64,000 nucleotides of DNA from Rosistilla ulvae (GTDB lineage: Bacteria > Planctomycetota > Planctomycetia > Pirellulales > Pirellulaceae): contig NZ_CP036261.1 in the NCBI RefSeq assembly GCF_007741475.1, positions 2,542,001 through 2,606,000 on the forward strand, given 5' to 3'. The notes under the pieces were generated by a model. That model was not told where the DNA came from. It worked only from the letters and a program-made list of their open reading frames with translations, and made no database searches. Within the stretch, counting starts at the first letter, position 1. The number at the start of each line of letters is the position of its first letter. Positions 40,901 through 49,862 of the stretch are shown in pieces. The position numbers and the translations under genes are program-made.

Positions 40901-41816
40901 CGTCCAATTGCCCGCGCACCAGCGGCGCGATGTGAGCTTCGTAGATCGATTGCAGGTTCAAAACGCCAGTCCCGGCGGGAATGTAGGCTCCCTGCGTCGC
41001 TAGCGCCATGTCGCGGAGCGTCTGGCCGTCGAGGCGCGTGACAACGGTATCGCCGTTGGCATCGCGAACTGTCTCCTGGACACCGGTTTTCGGATCGGTG
41101 ATGCGGATCTCGCTCCCCGATTCGTCCCCCAGACCGATCGCCAAAATCTTGATGCCACGCTCGGCGGCCGCTTTCGCCGCGTCCAACGGATGCGAATCGT
41201 GATCTTCGCCATCGGTGATCAGGACCAGCAATCGGGAGACATCGCTTTCGCTGCGGAAGCCTTCGATCGCTTTGCGGATCGGTTCTTCCAACCGCGTTCC
41301 GCCCCGCCCAACGCTGTTGGGGCCCGCCCCTTCGAGGATCAACTTAAAGAAGCCGAAGTCGGGGGTGAGCGGACACAACACGCTGGCTCGGCCGGCAAAC
41401 GCGATCAAGCCAACTTGGTCGCCGTCGAGATAGGTCAGCAGGTCGGCGAGTTCCGCTTTGGCACGTTCCAAACGGTTCGGCGCGGTGTCTTCGGCGAGCA
41501 TCGATTTGCTGACGTCCAAGCAGACCATCACCTGAGCGCCGACGCGTGGCGTCTCTACATAATGCAGCCCCCACTGTGGCCGCATCAACGCGACGACGAC
41601 GCTTAAACCCGCCAGTCCCAAGCAACCGATACTGGCCCAGCGTCGCAGCAGCGATGGGCGGCGGACCAATCGCGATTGCATCGCCGGTGACAACATCCGC
41701 GACAAGACGTCGCCGCGGCGTTGGTCCAGCCACAACAAAACCGCAACGGCGGCCAGGACGATCCAAATCGCCGCGGACCACTGAGGATTGGCAAAACGAA
41801 AATCAGACAACATCAC
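37998..41816 (-). CDS. Giant BatB-BatC-like fusion: VWA, TPR/coiled-coil and acidic low-complexity protein
   Basis: A 1272-residue membrane protein. The N-terminal part is BatB-like: two helices (about 14-30, 60-78) and a VWA domain with MIDAS DVSKSM (101-106) and LVLITDGEDHDSH, closed by a helix around 318-335. A second hydrophobic segment at about 358-376 ending VPASA looks like an internal signal peptide, followed by a TPR-like region (residues ~420-530), as in BatC. Long Glu/Gln/Ala-rich helices continue to the end, with an extreme Glu/Lys/Ser/Pro stretch at about 937-1035. It overlaps batA as ATGA and is the last operon gene. The function is likely envelope stress or complex assembly; the fusion interpretation is inference. 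Confidence 0.85.
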   Translation of the reverse strand: MMLSDFRFANPQWSAAIWIVLAAVAVLLWLDQRRGDVLSRMLSPAMQSRLVRRPSLLRRWASIGCLGLAGLSVVVALMRPQWGLHYVETPRVGAQVMVCLDVSKSMLAEDTAPNRLERAKAELADLLTYLDGDQVGLIAFAGRASVLCPLTPDFGFFKLILEGAGPNSVGRGGTRLEEPIRKAIEGFRSESDVSRLLVLITDGEDHDSHPLDAAKAAAERGIKILAIGLGDESGSEIRITDPKTGVQETVRDANGDTVVTRLDGQTLRDMALATQGAYIPAGTGVLNLQSIYEAHIAPLVRGQLDDRGRAVRNEAFQWALLSALIFLLAGTVLAGGSAAASQTLDLPSLPAGQKAAAAIALLVVGTCMTVPASAAEDTQSADDRAVAAQLSTDDSAAAAVEASSDSDGEAEDSLEDRDPRSLYNEGIEKIKSDFDGAERLLVAARRGAGIDGELRFRATYNMGWVEIGRADELLEDKPAESLRHLESAADWFRMAIGLRDDDMQARHNLEVVLRRILELRDRLANQDDRDVTQRIDALIEAQRAVVGSAVALVQRISAIDDPNATDAFRNEFRQLAVEQRKQLADAQSLTEVAREELDVIDGKPEADRTDEQKLRAAQLNNVLHYVNRANQRMGGARSQMRLRQAERAFRRSASALEELKRARDQLRQPVEVLDQILTDATTAAQGTALLAADGERGSAKSPLPEASPTTPAWLNQEYLRERQQSVSERTTELYQRLKAGADQHAAASPDQDAAADDETAAFMESLREALPSLEAGDRAMGQAVKDLDTPDYRAALDQQRLGIEKLSDARERFLDLRGLIELTYATQTQIAAMLDPSASLPEPPKDLTEEPPALTEADIAQRQTLVEPLQTRNRTRLDRLSELIAKQQQTLSAAANADPATPPTDDAPDPAAELQRFELAAELAGKAKAEMTKVLGTLAEVTAEEAEVPAAESKQEAKESEEPAEPKEEPKEAAESKESKEPKESVEPSESESEDVEKEADKEAEAEKPEPKKTELKEAESEDPEKADADEAAVEPQPAVSEPFALPSGHAQAAVEHLEALRRLFFSVVEHLREAAMQQAQLNDETQQIAGLQDDPAAMRQLGPISLEQAELSNKAQQIADALNKQAEQSPESPAGHQLSPQQTEEFEQAGQRYREAAGLVTAGMQSMQAVGDALTEADPQVEAAREHQDEALTKLVEALQLLQPPQSDPNDQPQDSGEDQQEQQPQESDQGEQPQMDSSSFLQAVRDREAQRRRDQERSRRLTREPVAKDW

Positions 41817-42841
41817 GGCAGCGTCCTAAAGACCGTCGATCCCAACACAACCGCAGTTCCCATCAGGCACAGCCCCAGCAGAGCGAAGGTGCCATAATGT
41901 TCGGTGTACTGCAGATAACGAAACTCCGTCACCTTGGTCCGTTCCAAGCGATCGATCTGCCCGTAGATCTCGCCGAGCGCGTCGATGTCGACAGCTCGGA
42001 AATATTGACCGCCGGTGACGTCGGCGATCTCGGTCAACGTCTCTTCATCGATCTCGACCTCGGCGCGAACCAAACGCATCCGCCCAAACGGATCCTGCAT
42101 CGGGATCGGGGCCAGCCCGTTGGTCCCCGCTCCGATACTGTAGACCTTGATATTATTGGCCGCCGCGACCTCAGCCGCCTCTTTCGGCACGATCGCCCCG
42201 GCGTTGTTGACGCCGTCGGTCAACAGGATCACGATCCGCGACTTCGCCTCGCTGCGCCGCAATCGTTCGACAGCAAGCGCCAGCCCGTCGCCGATCGCTG
42301 TTCCATCTTCATCCTCGCGGCGGACCAGTTCCAAATCGTCCAACATCGCCACCAGGTTGCCATGGTCCAACGTCAGTGGGCAGAGGCTGTCGGCGTAGCC
42401 GGCAAAGGCGATCAGCCCGATCGCATCGTCGGGGCGGCCCTTCCCGGCAGTCCCCTCGTCGCCCAATACAAACTGGCGGAAGACTTGTTTGACGACCTGC
42501 AATCGGTCGACGCTTTGATCGTCTTTAACGAGATCGCGGGCGTTCATCGAACTGGAATGATCGACGACCATCATGATCGCCACCCCTTCGCGGCTGATCC
42601 GCGTTTCGGCATCGGGCGTCCGCGGGCCAGCGATCGCGATCGACAGAGCGATCAACGTCAGTGCCATCAGAAGTGCAGGCAACTTGGCCAACCGAACGCG
42701 CACGCTGCGCGGGGCACTGTCGAGGATCGCCAACGACGAATAGACAAGCATCGACGGTCGCCGCGAGGCCCAGACAAAGACCAGCGGAGCCAGTAGCGCG
42801 AGCAGCAACAACCACGGATCGCGGAATTCGATCTCAGACAT
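41813..42841 (-). CDS. batA: BatA-like VWA-domain membrane protein
   Basis: A 342-residue protein with an N-terminal membrane-associated region (helices about 8-25 and 52-72; PWLLLLALLAPLVFVWASRR is the aerotolerance 'BatA N-terminal' motif) and a VWA domain with MIDAS DHSSS (94-98), GLIAFAGYADSLCPLT and ILLTDGVNNAGA. A C-terminal helix sits at about 318-337. VWA proteins of this type are thought to act with DUF58 proteins and MoxR-type AAA ATPases in envelope complex maturation. It overlaps the BatD-like gene by 8 nt and the BatB fusion by 4 nt. Confidence 0.88.
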   Translation of the reverse strand: MSEIEFRDPWLLLLALLAPLVFVWASRRPSMLVYSSLAILDSAPRSVRVRLAKLPALLMALTLIALSIAIAGPRTPDAETRISREGVAIMMVVDHSSSMNARDLVKDDQSVDRLQVVKQVFRQFVLGDEGTAGKGRPDDAIGLIAFAGYADSLCPLTLDHGNLVAMLDDLELVRREDEDGTAIGDGLALAVERLRRSEAKSRIVILLTDGVNNAGAIVPKEAAEVAAANNIKVYSIGAGTNGLAPIPMQDPFGRMRLVRAEVEIDEETLTEIADVTGGQYFRAVDIDALGEIYGQIDRLERTKVTEFRYLQYTEHYGTFALLGLCLMGTAVVLGSTVFRTLP

Positions 42842-43889
42842 TCCGCACCTCCGTCGCCGCAGGTGTCTGCGGTTCGCTGTGCTGTGGTTCGTCCTGATCG
42901 AACTCCATCAGCGGCGCGTTCTCGCGAGTCTCTTCCAAGAACTGGCTGGCTGCGTCGATGCTGCGGGCGATGTCGGCATCGCTTGGCACCGCACCGGCGA
43001 ACTTGACAAGATCGGCTTGGCGGAGGAACTCGCGGAGCAGCGATTGGTGGTCGCGGGTCATATCGGGTGAGGCTTGCAAGGAGTTCAAAAACTCTTCGGT
43101 CGTCAGCTCGGGAGCCCGCAGTTCAAACCGGTCCTCCAAATAATGGCGGACCAGATTCGACAGGTCGACATAAAACGTATCGATCTCATCGGCGGAGATG
43201 CGGGGCTGGCGAAGCAGTTGATCCAACCGCCATCGCGCGACTTCGTAGGCGCTCTTGCGGCGGCGACGGCGCTGCCAATCGGTATACGCTCGCCAAGCAA
43301 ATGGCGTGGCGGCGGCGCAGACGGCGACCAGTGCCAGCACCCACGGCCAGCGAGCCGGCGCTGGGGGCTGACGCGGTTCGAGTCGCCCCAGCGGCGGGTT
43401 CAGGTCGGCGGCGACATCCTCGGGAAGAACCGATTGCACCGTGAAGGGGATCGCGTCGGTCAAGATTTCGTAAGCGTCGAAGCCTTCGGGAGCTTGCCGT
43501 TGGTCGGGGCGATTGTCGACGTATTCGATCAGGATCGGCGGGATCGCTTGTTTACCCGAACCGGCGGGTTGCAGCCGGTATTGCTGCGATAGGATCGTTT
43601 TACCCGCATCGTCGATCGCTTCGCGAGGGACAAAGTCGACGATCGCAAAGCGGTCCAGAGCTTCTCCGAATTCGGGCATCAGGACTTCGACATCCTGTTC
43701 CGCTTGGACCTCGATCCGCAGCGTGACCGGATCACCGATTAAAGGCTCTGGCGGATCCAACGAGATCGCGACCGAGACCGGCCCCGATTGGCTGACCTTT
43801 TCGATCGGTTGCGCCCAGCCGTCGCGGGGCGTGAGCGAACCGATGGCGATCGAGGCGACGAGCGCCAGAAAAAACGTAATTCGATTCAA
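42834..43889 (-). CDS. BatD-like/DUF4381-type membrane protein
   Basis: A 351-residue protein with a cleavable signal peptide (MNRITFFLALVASIAIGSLTPRDGWAQ), a beta-rich periplasmic domain with SVAISLDPPEPLIGDPVTLRIEV as in BatD, one transmembrane helix at about 184-204 (WPWVLALVAVCAAATPFAWRAY), and a basic RRRRRK stop-transfer sequence. A cytoplasmic helical domain follows, ending in an acidic tail. It is cotranscribed with DUF58 and batA (4- and 8-nt overlaps). The role is presumably structural in the Bat complex. Confidence 0.82.
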   Translation of the reverse strand: MNRITFFLALVASIAIGSLTPRDGWAQPIEKVSQSGPVSVAISLDPPEPLIGDPVTLRIEVQAEQDVEVLMPEFGEALDRFAIVDFVPREAIDDAGKTILSQQYRLQPAGSGKQAIPPILIEYVDNRPDQRQAPEGFDAYEILTDAIPFTVQSVLPEDVAADLNPPLGRLEPRQPPAPARWPWVLALVAVCAAATPFAWRAYTDWQRRRRRKSAYEVARWRLDQLLRQPRISADEIDTFYVDLSNLVRHYLEDRFELRAPELTTEEFLNSLQASPDMTRDHQSLLREFLRQADLVKFAGAVPSDADIARSIDAASQFLEETRENAPLMEFDQDEPQHSEPQTPAATEVRNV

Positions 43890-44851
43890 CGATGCATCCT
43901 CCGAGAACGCATACGAAAGAACCGCACCAAGGGATCGACGACGCTTTTCGAAGCGTCGATGTGGATGAAGTCGATGCCGGAGCTTCCGAATGAACGGCGC
44001 AGTTGATCGATTCGATCTTCGGACGCGGCGGCGACGTGATCTCGGAAGGCGACCGACCCGGTATCGTACCGCTGCACGCGGCCCGTTTCGGGATCGGCGA
44101 CGTTGACCATGCCGACGTTAGGAATCTCTCGCTCCTTCGGATCGGTGATCAGCACGGCGATCACGTCGTGCTTTCGGTTGGCACTCTGCATCGCTTTTAA
44201 ATAGCCGTCGTCCAGGAAGTCGCTGATCACAAAGCAGACAGTTTTTCGCGACGTCACCGACATCAGGAACTCCATCGCGCCGCCGACATCGGTCGCTTGT
44301 CGACCCGTTCGAAGCCAAGCCCGACGTCGACCGAAGGGCAACCAACGACGAGGCCGCTTGGCAGGCGTGGTCCCCGATTTCGTTTCGACGTTGCCGTGGG
44401 CAAGGACTTCGCGGACGACTCGCAATGAATGTTTCTGGCCCTTGCGGGGCGGAATATATTGGTCGATCCCGCCGTGGAACAGAGCCAACCCGACCTTGTC
44501 GTCGTTTCGCGTTGCCGAAAAAGCCAACAGCGCGGCCAGCTCCGCTGTCGCTTCGCGCTTCGACCGTGTGGCCGATCCAAAGTCCTGGGAGGCCGAGACA
44601 TCGGCCATCACCATCAGCGTCAGCTGACGCTCTTCGACGTACCGTTTGACAAACGGTTCGCCCGTTCGAGCCGTCACGTTCCAGTCGATCGTGCGGACAT
44701 CGTCGCCGGGGACATAAGGGCGGACTTCGTCGAATTCGATGCCGCGTCCTTTGAAGACCGAGACGTATTGTCCGGCCAGCACATCGGCGACCTGACGCCC
44801 GGTTTGGACTTGGATTTCGCGGACTCGGCGGATGATCTCTCGAGGTAACAT
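43886..44851 (-). CDS. DUF58 domain protein (VWA-like)
   Basis: A 321-residue DUF58 protein. RGIEFDEVRPYVPGDDVRTIDWNVTARTGEPFVKRYVEERQLTLMVMADVSASQDFG contains the family signature (RPYxxGDDxRxIDWxxxAR) and a VWA-like MIDAS (DVSAS). It lacks transmembrane helices, so it is cytoplasmic. The ATG at 44851 (MLPREIIRR) is chosen over a 46-codon upstream extension. It is the first gene of the Bat operon. A MoxR AAA ATPase usually precedes DUF58, but none is encoded here. Confidence 0.9.
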   Translation of the reverse strand: MLPREIIRRVREIQVQTGRQVADVLAGQYVSVFKGRGIEFDEVRPYVPGDDVRTIDWNVTARTGEPFVKRYVEERQLTLMVMADVSASQDFGSATRSKREATAELAALLAFSATRNDDKVGLALFHGGIDQYIPPRKGQKHSLRVVREVLAHGNVETKSGTTPAKRPRRWLPFGRRRAWLRTGRQATDVGGAMEFLMSVTSRKTVCFVISDFLDDGYLKAMQSANRKHDVIAVLITDPKEREIPNVGMVNVADPETGRVQRYDTGSVAFRDHVAAASEDRIDQLRRSFGSSGIDFIHIDASKSVVDPLVRFFRMRSRRMHR

Positions 44852-45317
44852 GCGTCGATCGTATGAGGAAAGGGGGATCGAATCAATGCGGCCCCAACGG
44901 GAAAAAGGTTCGCTAATTTTTGATTTTTCGCAAGACCGCAAGCAATCCCGGCGAACCACTTTCACGTACGTTAAAGGCAGACATCGCACCTTGGATCCCC
45001 TTTAACGGAACGCCTGGACACGTCGCGGCCAGGGGCTCCTAGGCCGTCCACCAAGGGGTGGATCGACGCCACTGCTGGGTCCCAAAAGCTCGGTTGACCC
45101 GATTTAATGTCGATCTATATTTCAGTCTCTCCATCGTCTCGGATGGATTCTATGCCGCAACCTTCGTGGTTTGCCGGCTCGGCTCATCCGCGGTTCCGCC
45201 GCAGCGATGGCCTGTATTCTTGTTTCTTTGATCGCGGATGGTCGACGTTGGGTGCGTTTGCAGCACCTTCCTGAATGTCAACCTATCGACCCTTGGCGAT
45301 CCCTATATGGATTTGAA
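44852..45317. other. Divergent gap between Bat operon and sulP, possible structured leader
   Basis: About 466 bp between divergent genes. The stretch about 44985-45085 contains CACCTTGG and a near-complement in CCAAGGGGTGG, and GCCTGG/CCAGG pairs, so the sulP transcript could form a multi-stem leader. I cannot match it to a known riboswitch. The Bat operon promoter must also lie here. Confidence 0.35.
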
Positions 45318-47057
45318 ATGCTCAATTTCTTTGCTCGCCAATCCAGTTCTATCAAGAACGATGTCCTGTCGGGCGTCACCGTCGCGTTGGCCTTGGTTCC
45401 CGAAGCGATCGCGTTTGCATTTGTCGCAGGCGTCTCGCCCCTGATCGGCCTCTATTCCGCATTTTTCATCGGTTTGATCACCGCTGCGTTTGGCGGCCGT
45501 CCGGGAATGATCTCCGGTGCAACCGGTGCGATGGCAGTCGTAGTGGTGGCGTTGGTCGCCCAATATGGCGTCGAATATCTGTTCCCAACCGTCATCCTTT
45601 GCGGACTGCTTCAGATCGCGATCGGCATCGGCCGCTTGGGCAAGCTGATTCGGATGGTGCCGCATTCGGTGATGCTCGGTTTTGTGAACGGTCTAGCGAT
45701 CGTGATCGGCTTGGCTCAACTGGGCAGCTTCAAAACACTCTCTCCCGCGGGCGACTTGGTTTATCTGACCGGGCCACGCTTGGGAGTCATGTTGGCATTG
45801 GTAGCATTGACGATGGGCATCATCTGGTTGTTGCCTCGCTTGACCCGCGCGGTTCCCGCGTCGCTGGTCGCGATCTTGACGGTAACGCTGTTGTCGATCG
45901 CGATCAATCGCTCGGCCGACACCGAGGGAAATATGTTGGCAACCGTCGGTGACATGTTGCGAACCAATACACAAGCTGCCGCGATCGCCGAAGCCAAAGC
46001 GGACGCGATGGCATTGGATTCGACGATGCCCGTGGTACACAACGTCCGCTTTGCTGCCGCCGACGAAGCCGTCGCCGCGAGCACAGCGGTGTCGATCGAC
46101 CCAACGGTTGTTGGCGAAGCGGCAACCGAAGAATCGGGGATCAGCGGTGGCCTGCCACGGCTGTTCTTCATGGAATACGAAATGGTCCCGATGAACTTCG
46201 AAACACTGCGAATTATCCTGCCGTTTGCCGTCGTCTTGTGCGGCGTGGGGCTGATCGAATCGCTGATGACGCTGACCTTGATCGACGAGATCACCGAAAC
46301 ACGAGGTAAAGGAAATCGCGAATGCATCGGACAGGGAGCTGCCAACATGGTCTGTGGCCTGTTCGGCGGAATGGGTGGTTGTGCGATGATCGGCCAGTCG
46401 TTGATCAACGTTAACTCCGGCGGCCGCGGCCGGCTGTCGGGAATCACCGCGGCGGTCTGCCTGCTGTTGTTCGTCTTGTTCCTGGCTCCGTTGATCGAAC
46501 AGATCCCGATGGCCGCATTGGTCGGCGTGATGTTTATGGTCGTGATCGGAACGTTCGAATGGGCGTCGTTAAAGATGGTCCGCCGGATGCCACGAAGCGA
46601 CGTGTTTGTGATGATCCTGGTCTCGGCTTACACCGTCTTCATGCACGATCTGGCATCGGCGGTAATCCTGGGCGTGATCGTTTCGGCACTGGTCTTCGCC
46701 TGGCAACACGCGACTCACCTGGGGGCCGAAGTCAGCCTCAACGAACAGGGGGGCAAGATCTATCAATTGCACGGTCCGCTGTTCTTCGCTTCGGTCTCGT
46801 CGTTCAAAGATCTGTTCGACGTCGCCAACGATCCCGAAGACGTCGTGATCGATTTCTACTTCACGCGGGTCTACGATCAATCGGGGCTTGAAGCGATCAA
46901 CACGCTGGCGGAAAAGTACGAAAGCTGCGGAAAACGTTTGCATCTGACGCACTTGAGCAGCGAATGCCGGACGCTGTTGGACAAGGCGGGGGATCTTGTC
47001 GAGATCAACCTGTCGGAAGATCCTCAGTATCACATCGCGACCGATCGCCTGGCGTAG
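45318..47057 (+). CDS. SulP family anion transporter with STAS domain
   Basis: A 579-residue SLC26/SulP protein. The N-terminal membrane domain starts [40 protein letters not shown], the standard family motif. Later comes [44 protein letters not shown]. The C-terminal STAS domain (from about residue 495) contains [17 protein letters not shown] and [17 protein letters not shown]. An unusual 65-residue Ala-rich, hydrophilic insert (about 214-278) lies between two membrane segments. It is probably a sulfate or bicarbonate/proton-coupled anion carrier. The ATG at 45318 was chosen over a 49-codon extension. It runs convergently into the next gene, overlapping it by 53 bp. Confidence 0.9.
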   Translation: MLNFFARQSSSIKNDVLSGVTVALALVPEAIAFAFVAGVSPLIGLYSAFFIGLITAAFGGRPGMISGATGAMAVVVVALVAQYGVEYLFPTVILCGLLQIAIGIGRLGKLIRMVPHSVMLGFVNGLAIVIGLAQLGSFKTLSPAGDLVYLTGPRLGVMLALVALTMGIIWLLPRLTRAVPASLVAILTVTLLSIAINRSADTEGNMLATVGDMLRTNTQAAAIAEAKADAMALDSTMPVVHNVRFAAADEAVAASTAVSIDPTVVGEAATEESGISGGLPRLFFMEYEMVPMNFETLRIILPFAVVLCGVGLIESLMTLTLIDEITETRGKGNRECIGQGAANMVCGLFGGMGGCAMIGQSLINVNSGGRGRLSGITAAVCLLLFVLFLAPLIEQIPMAALVGVMFMVVIGTFEWASLKMVRRMPRSDVFVMILVSAYTVFMHDLASAVILGVIVSALVFAWQHATHLGAEVSLNEQGGKIYQLHGPLFFASVSSFKDLFDVANDPEDVVIDFYFTRVYDQSGLEAINTLAEKYESCGKRLHLTHLSSECRTLLDKAGDLVEINLSEDPQYHIATDRLA

Positions 47058-48132
47058 TCCGCCGGCGAGTGGTCCACAACAGGCCCCCGATGCCGACTTC
47101 GACCGCCAGGAAAACAAGCCTGGCCAGGATCGCAGCGACCAGGGCGGGGACCAGTCCAAAGCGGGGAGCCAGCAGAGTTGAAAGAACCAGCTCTCGGACT
47201 CCCGCTCCACCGGGCAGCAGCGAGATAAATCCGGCGACCATCGCCAGTGCGATCGCTGCAGTGGCAAGCATGTAATCCTGCCAGGTGAAGGCGTCGACCG
47301 TCGCGCCGGGCGTCGCTTGGATCAGCAGTGCGAAGGACCATCCGATCGCGGTCCACATCAACAGCATCCAGCCCCAGCCGCAGCCGATCAAACGCCAGTC
47401 GATCCCGGCGTCGTCGAGCCCCTTATCGCTGCCGAATCGCGATTCGGAAATCTTGCGAACGACAAACCGGAACAGCGAAGGCAATGTCGGGACCGCGGCG
47501 CACGCCGCCAGGCCGATCGCCAATAACGTGATTCCGGTCGGCATCCGCAGACAGACCACAAAGACTCCCGCAACGGTCCCGCCGACGGCCATCATCAACA
47601 GTGTCTCGATAAACGCGGCGACCACGGCAACGCCAGCGCGAACATTGGGCCCCGCGATAGCGCCGGTCCGCAACACGACAACCATCGCTTTGCCCGGAAC
47701 GTATTTGCCCATGTGGCCGAGGATGTGGGCGCGGACGGCATCGCCCAGCCGCGGATGTTGCTTCATATGGCGGAGCACTTGATGAAAGAAGAGTGCCGCG
47801 GGAAACAGGCTAGCCAAATAGACAGCCGCCGCGGCGGCGACTCGCCACCAATCGATCGCGGCCAGACGCGGCTGCTGTGATACCCAGCGCTCGCGCCGCG
47901 CTTGCAGATCGGCCCGCGCGGCGGGATCGGTCGTGCTTTCCAGTTGCTGGTCAAGATCGGCGATTTCACCGCGAATACGATCTCGATGTTCCGCCAATTC
48001 GCCGGCGGCCGATCGAATTGTGTGCGCCAGCCCGACGACAACCGCCAGCGCGATGGCGAACTTTGCGATTCGCAACAGCACCGTTTTTCGAGAGGGACGG
48101 GGCCGAGAACCGGCGGCGTTTTTGGATTTCAC
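47005..48132 (-). CDS. LPG-synthase-TM family (YbhN/AglD-like) membrane protein
   Basis: A 375-residue protein with about eight helices resembling the flippase-like domain of lysylphosphatidylglycerol synthases. The segments [25 protein letters not shown] and [21 protein letters not shown] (G-G-x-G-x-RE) are family motifs. A periplasmic coiled-coil-like region (about residues 40-90, [17 protein letters not shown]) follows the first helix. Proposed family roles include lipid or isoprenoid-linked sugar translocation; the substrate is unknown. It overlaps the sulP 3' end by 53 bp in convergent orientation, and the divergent AI-2E family gene starts 96 bp upstream. Confidence 0.85.
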   Translation of the reverse strand: MKSKNAAGSRPRPSRKTVLLRIAKFAIALAVVVGLAHTIRSAAGELAEHRDRIRGEIADLDQQLESTTDPAARADLQARRERWVSQQPRLAAIDWWRVAAAAAVYLASLFPAALFFHQVLRHMKQHPRLGDAVRAHILGHMGKYVPGKAMVVVLRTGAIAGPNVRAGVAVVAAFIETLLMMAVGGTVAGVFVVCLRMPTGITLLAIGLAACAAVPTLPSLFRFVVRKISESRFGSDKGLDDAGIDWRLIGCGWGWMLLMWTAIGWSFALLIQATPGATVDAFTWQDYMLATAAIALAMVAGFISLLPGGAGVRELVLSTLLAPRFGLVPALVAAILARLVFLAVEVGIGGLLWTTRRRTTPGDRSRCDTEDLPTG

Positions 48133-48228
48133 AAGCGAATCAATCTGTCAGTGCGTTGCATGCGGCGGGTAAAACGGGACAATTCCAGTCTACTCGATTC
48201 ATCATCTTTAACTGAAGACGACCGACCT

Positions 48229-49776
48229 ATGACCGATTCCGAAAACGCCGACTTGCCGCGATTTGGTATGTATCGATTCATTTCGATTGCGGTCTTGATC
48301 GTGGTGATCCTGGTGACAAGCCTGCTGTTCTACCGCGTGATGATCAACTTCTTCATCCCGCTGTTCCTCGCGGCGCTATTGGTCGTACTGTTCCATCCAC
48401 TGCACGACTGGTACAGCAAACGCTTTCCCGGCCGTGGCCACACCGCTGCCACGCTGACGACTGCCACGGTCCTGTTAATCGTGCTGCTGCCCGGTTGCAT
48501 TCTGTTGGGAATGGCCAGTGTCCAGGCGACGCGGATCGTTACCGAGATCAATCTAGGAAGCATCGACCTCGCGATCGCTCGCAGCCTGAAAGCCGTGGGG
48601 CTTGAGTTGCCCTGCGCGACCGAGCTGGAAGCTGTCGACGACCGTCTGATGCAAGTGAACCAGATGTTCGATCTGCAGCGCGAACATGTTCAAGTAGAGA
48701 AACAGTTAGCTCAGTTGAGGAACGAATTCGGCACTTTGGAACAAGCGCTTGTCAATCGGGACGGAGGCATCCACGCGGCCTACTTTGAACAAGTCTCCAC
48801 CGATATCGACGAACTGAATACGTACCTTGCCGAAGCGGTTGCCAGCCTCGATGCGACGAACGTGGAGCCTGCCGCCGAGGTGGGCGAAGCGGCCGACGAG
48901 ACCGATCCGACGGCTGACGAAATGGACGAACTGCTCCCGGCCAATCGCTTCCACATGGCGGTCGCCTCGATCACTCGCGACTATGGCAAGTTCAAGAACA
49001 CAATCTCCGGCGGCCCGTTCCTGGGTCCGATCCGGCAGGCGGTTAATCCGACGCCGGAAAAAAGGGAGACTTGGATTCGCGAGGTGTTCCATTTCATCCA
49101 ACCTCGCGTCGTTTCGGTGACGCAAGCGACCGCGGTCTTCGCCGCCAAAGCCCTGTTTGGATTGATGATCCTAACGATCTCGATCTACTTCTTCCTGCTC
49201 GACGGACCGGGGATGACCAAGACGATCATGGCGCTGTCGCCGCTGGACGATCGGTATGAAAAAGAACTGCTGATCGAATTCGATAAGGTCAGCCGAGCCG
49301 TGGTGTTGGCGACCTTCTTAAGCGCTCTGGCCCAAGGCGTGTTGGCGACGATCGGTTATTACGTCGCGGGGATCGAATCGATCGTGCTGTTGTTCCTACT
49401 GACCTCGTTCATGGCGCTGATTCCGTTCTTAGGAGCGGCTTCGGTTTGGGTGCCATGCTGTCTGTGGTTGGCGTTTGTACAAGACAACCTGCCCGCGGCG
49501 ATCGGGCTTGGAATCTACGGGATGGTCGTCGTTTCGATGGTCGACAACATCATCAAACCGCTGGTGCTGAAAGGGCAATCGAACCTGCATCCACTGTTGG
49601 CGCTATTGAGCGTATTGGGGGGCGTGCAAGTCTTTGGACCGATTGGAATCTTGATGGGCCCGATGATCGTCGTCTTTCTGCAAACGTTGTTGGAGATTTT
49701 GAATCGCGAACTGCTGCACATGGATTCGCAGCACCCGGATTCAAACGTAAAGCCGGACACAATCGCTGTTCGCTGA
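48229..49776 (+). CDS. AI-2E family transporter with extra coiled-coil domain
   Basis: A 515-residue member of the AI-2E/TqsA family. Two N-terminal helices (about 15-55) with FFIPLFLAALLVVLFHPLHDWYSKR and the C-terminal block (from about 300: LFGLMILTISIYFFLLDGP … FLLTSFMALIPFLGAASVWVPCCLWL) match the family. Normal members have about 350 residues; here about 150 residues (roughly 125-275) are added, with a coiled coil (about 145-205) and an acidic segment (213-237), on the hydrophilic side of the membrane. Family roles include export of small molecules or sodium/proton antiport; not assignable here. The ATG at 48229 was chosen; the frame is open far upstream without a start context. Confidence 0.87.
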   Translation: MTDSENADLPRFGMYRFISIAVLIVVILVTSLLFYRVMINFFIPLFLAALLVVLFHPLHDWYSKRFPGRGHTAATLTTATVLLIVLLPGCILLGMASVQATRIVTEINLGSIDLAIARSLKAVGLELPCATELEAVDDRLMQVNQMFDLQREHVQVEKQLAQLRNEFGTLEQALVNRDGGIHAAYFEQVSTDIDELNTYLAEAVASLDATNVEPAAEVGEAADETDPTADEMDELLPANRFHMAVASITRDYGKFKNTISGGPFLGPIRQAVNPTPEKRETWIREVFHFIQPRVVSVTQATAVFAAKALFGLMILTISIYFFLLDGPGMTKTIMALSPLDDRYEKELLIEFDKVSRAVVLATFLSALAQGVLATIGYYVAGIESIVLLFLLTSFMALIPFLGAASVWVPCCLWLAFVQDNLPAAIGLGIYGMVVVSMVDNIIKPLVLKGQSNLHPLLALLSVLGGVQVFGPIGILMGPMIVVFLQTLLEILNRELLHMDSQHPDSNVKPDTIAVR

Positions 49777-49862
49777 TTTTTTGAAACGCAGACTTGCGTC
49801 CCCCACCATCGGCAAGCATTCTTGTAGGCGATCGAACACCCGTTTGTTTTAGGAAATCTTGA

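Noticed and set aside
44980-45090. Cobalamin riboswitch (a GCCACTG string is present)
   Set aside because: The B12 box and the conserved junction sequences are absent; the string alone is not diagnostic.
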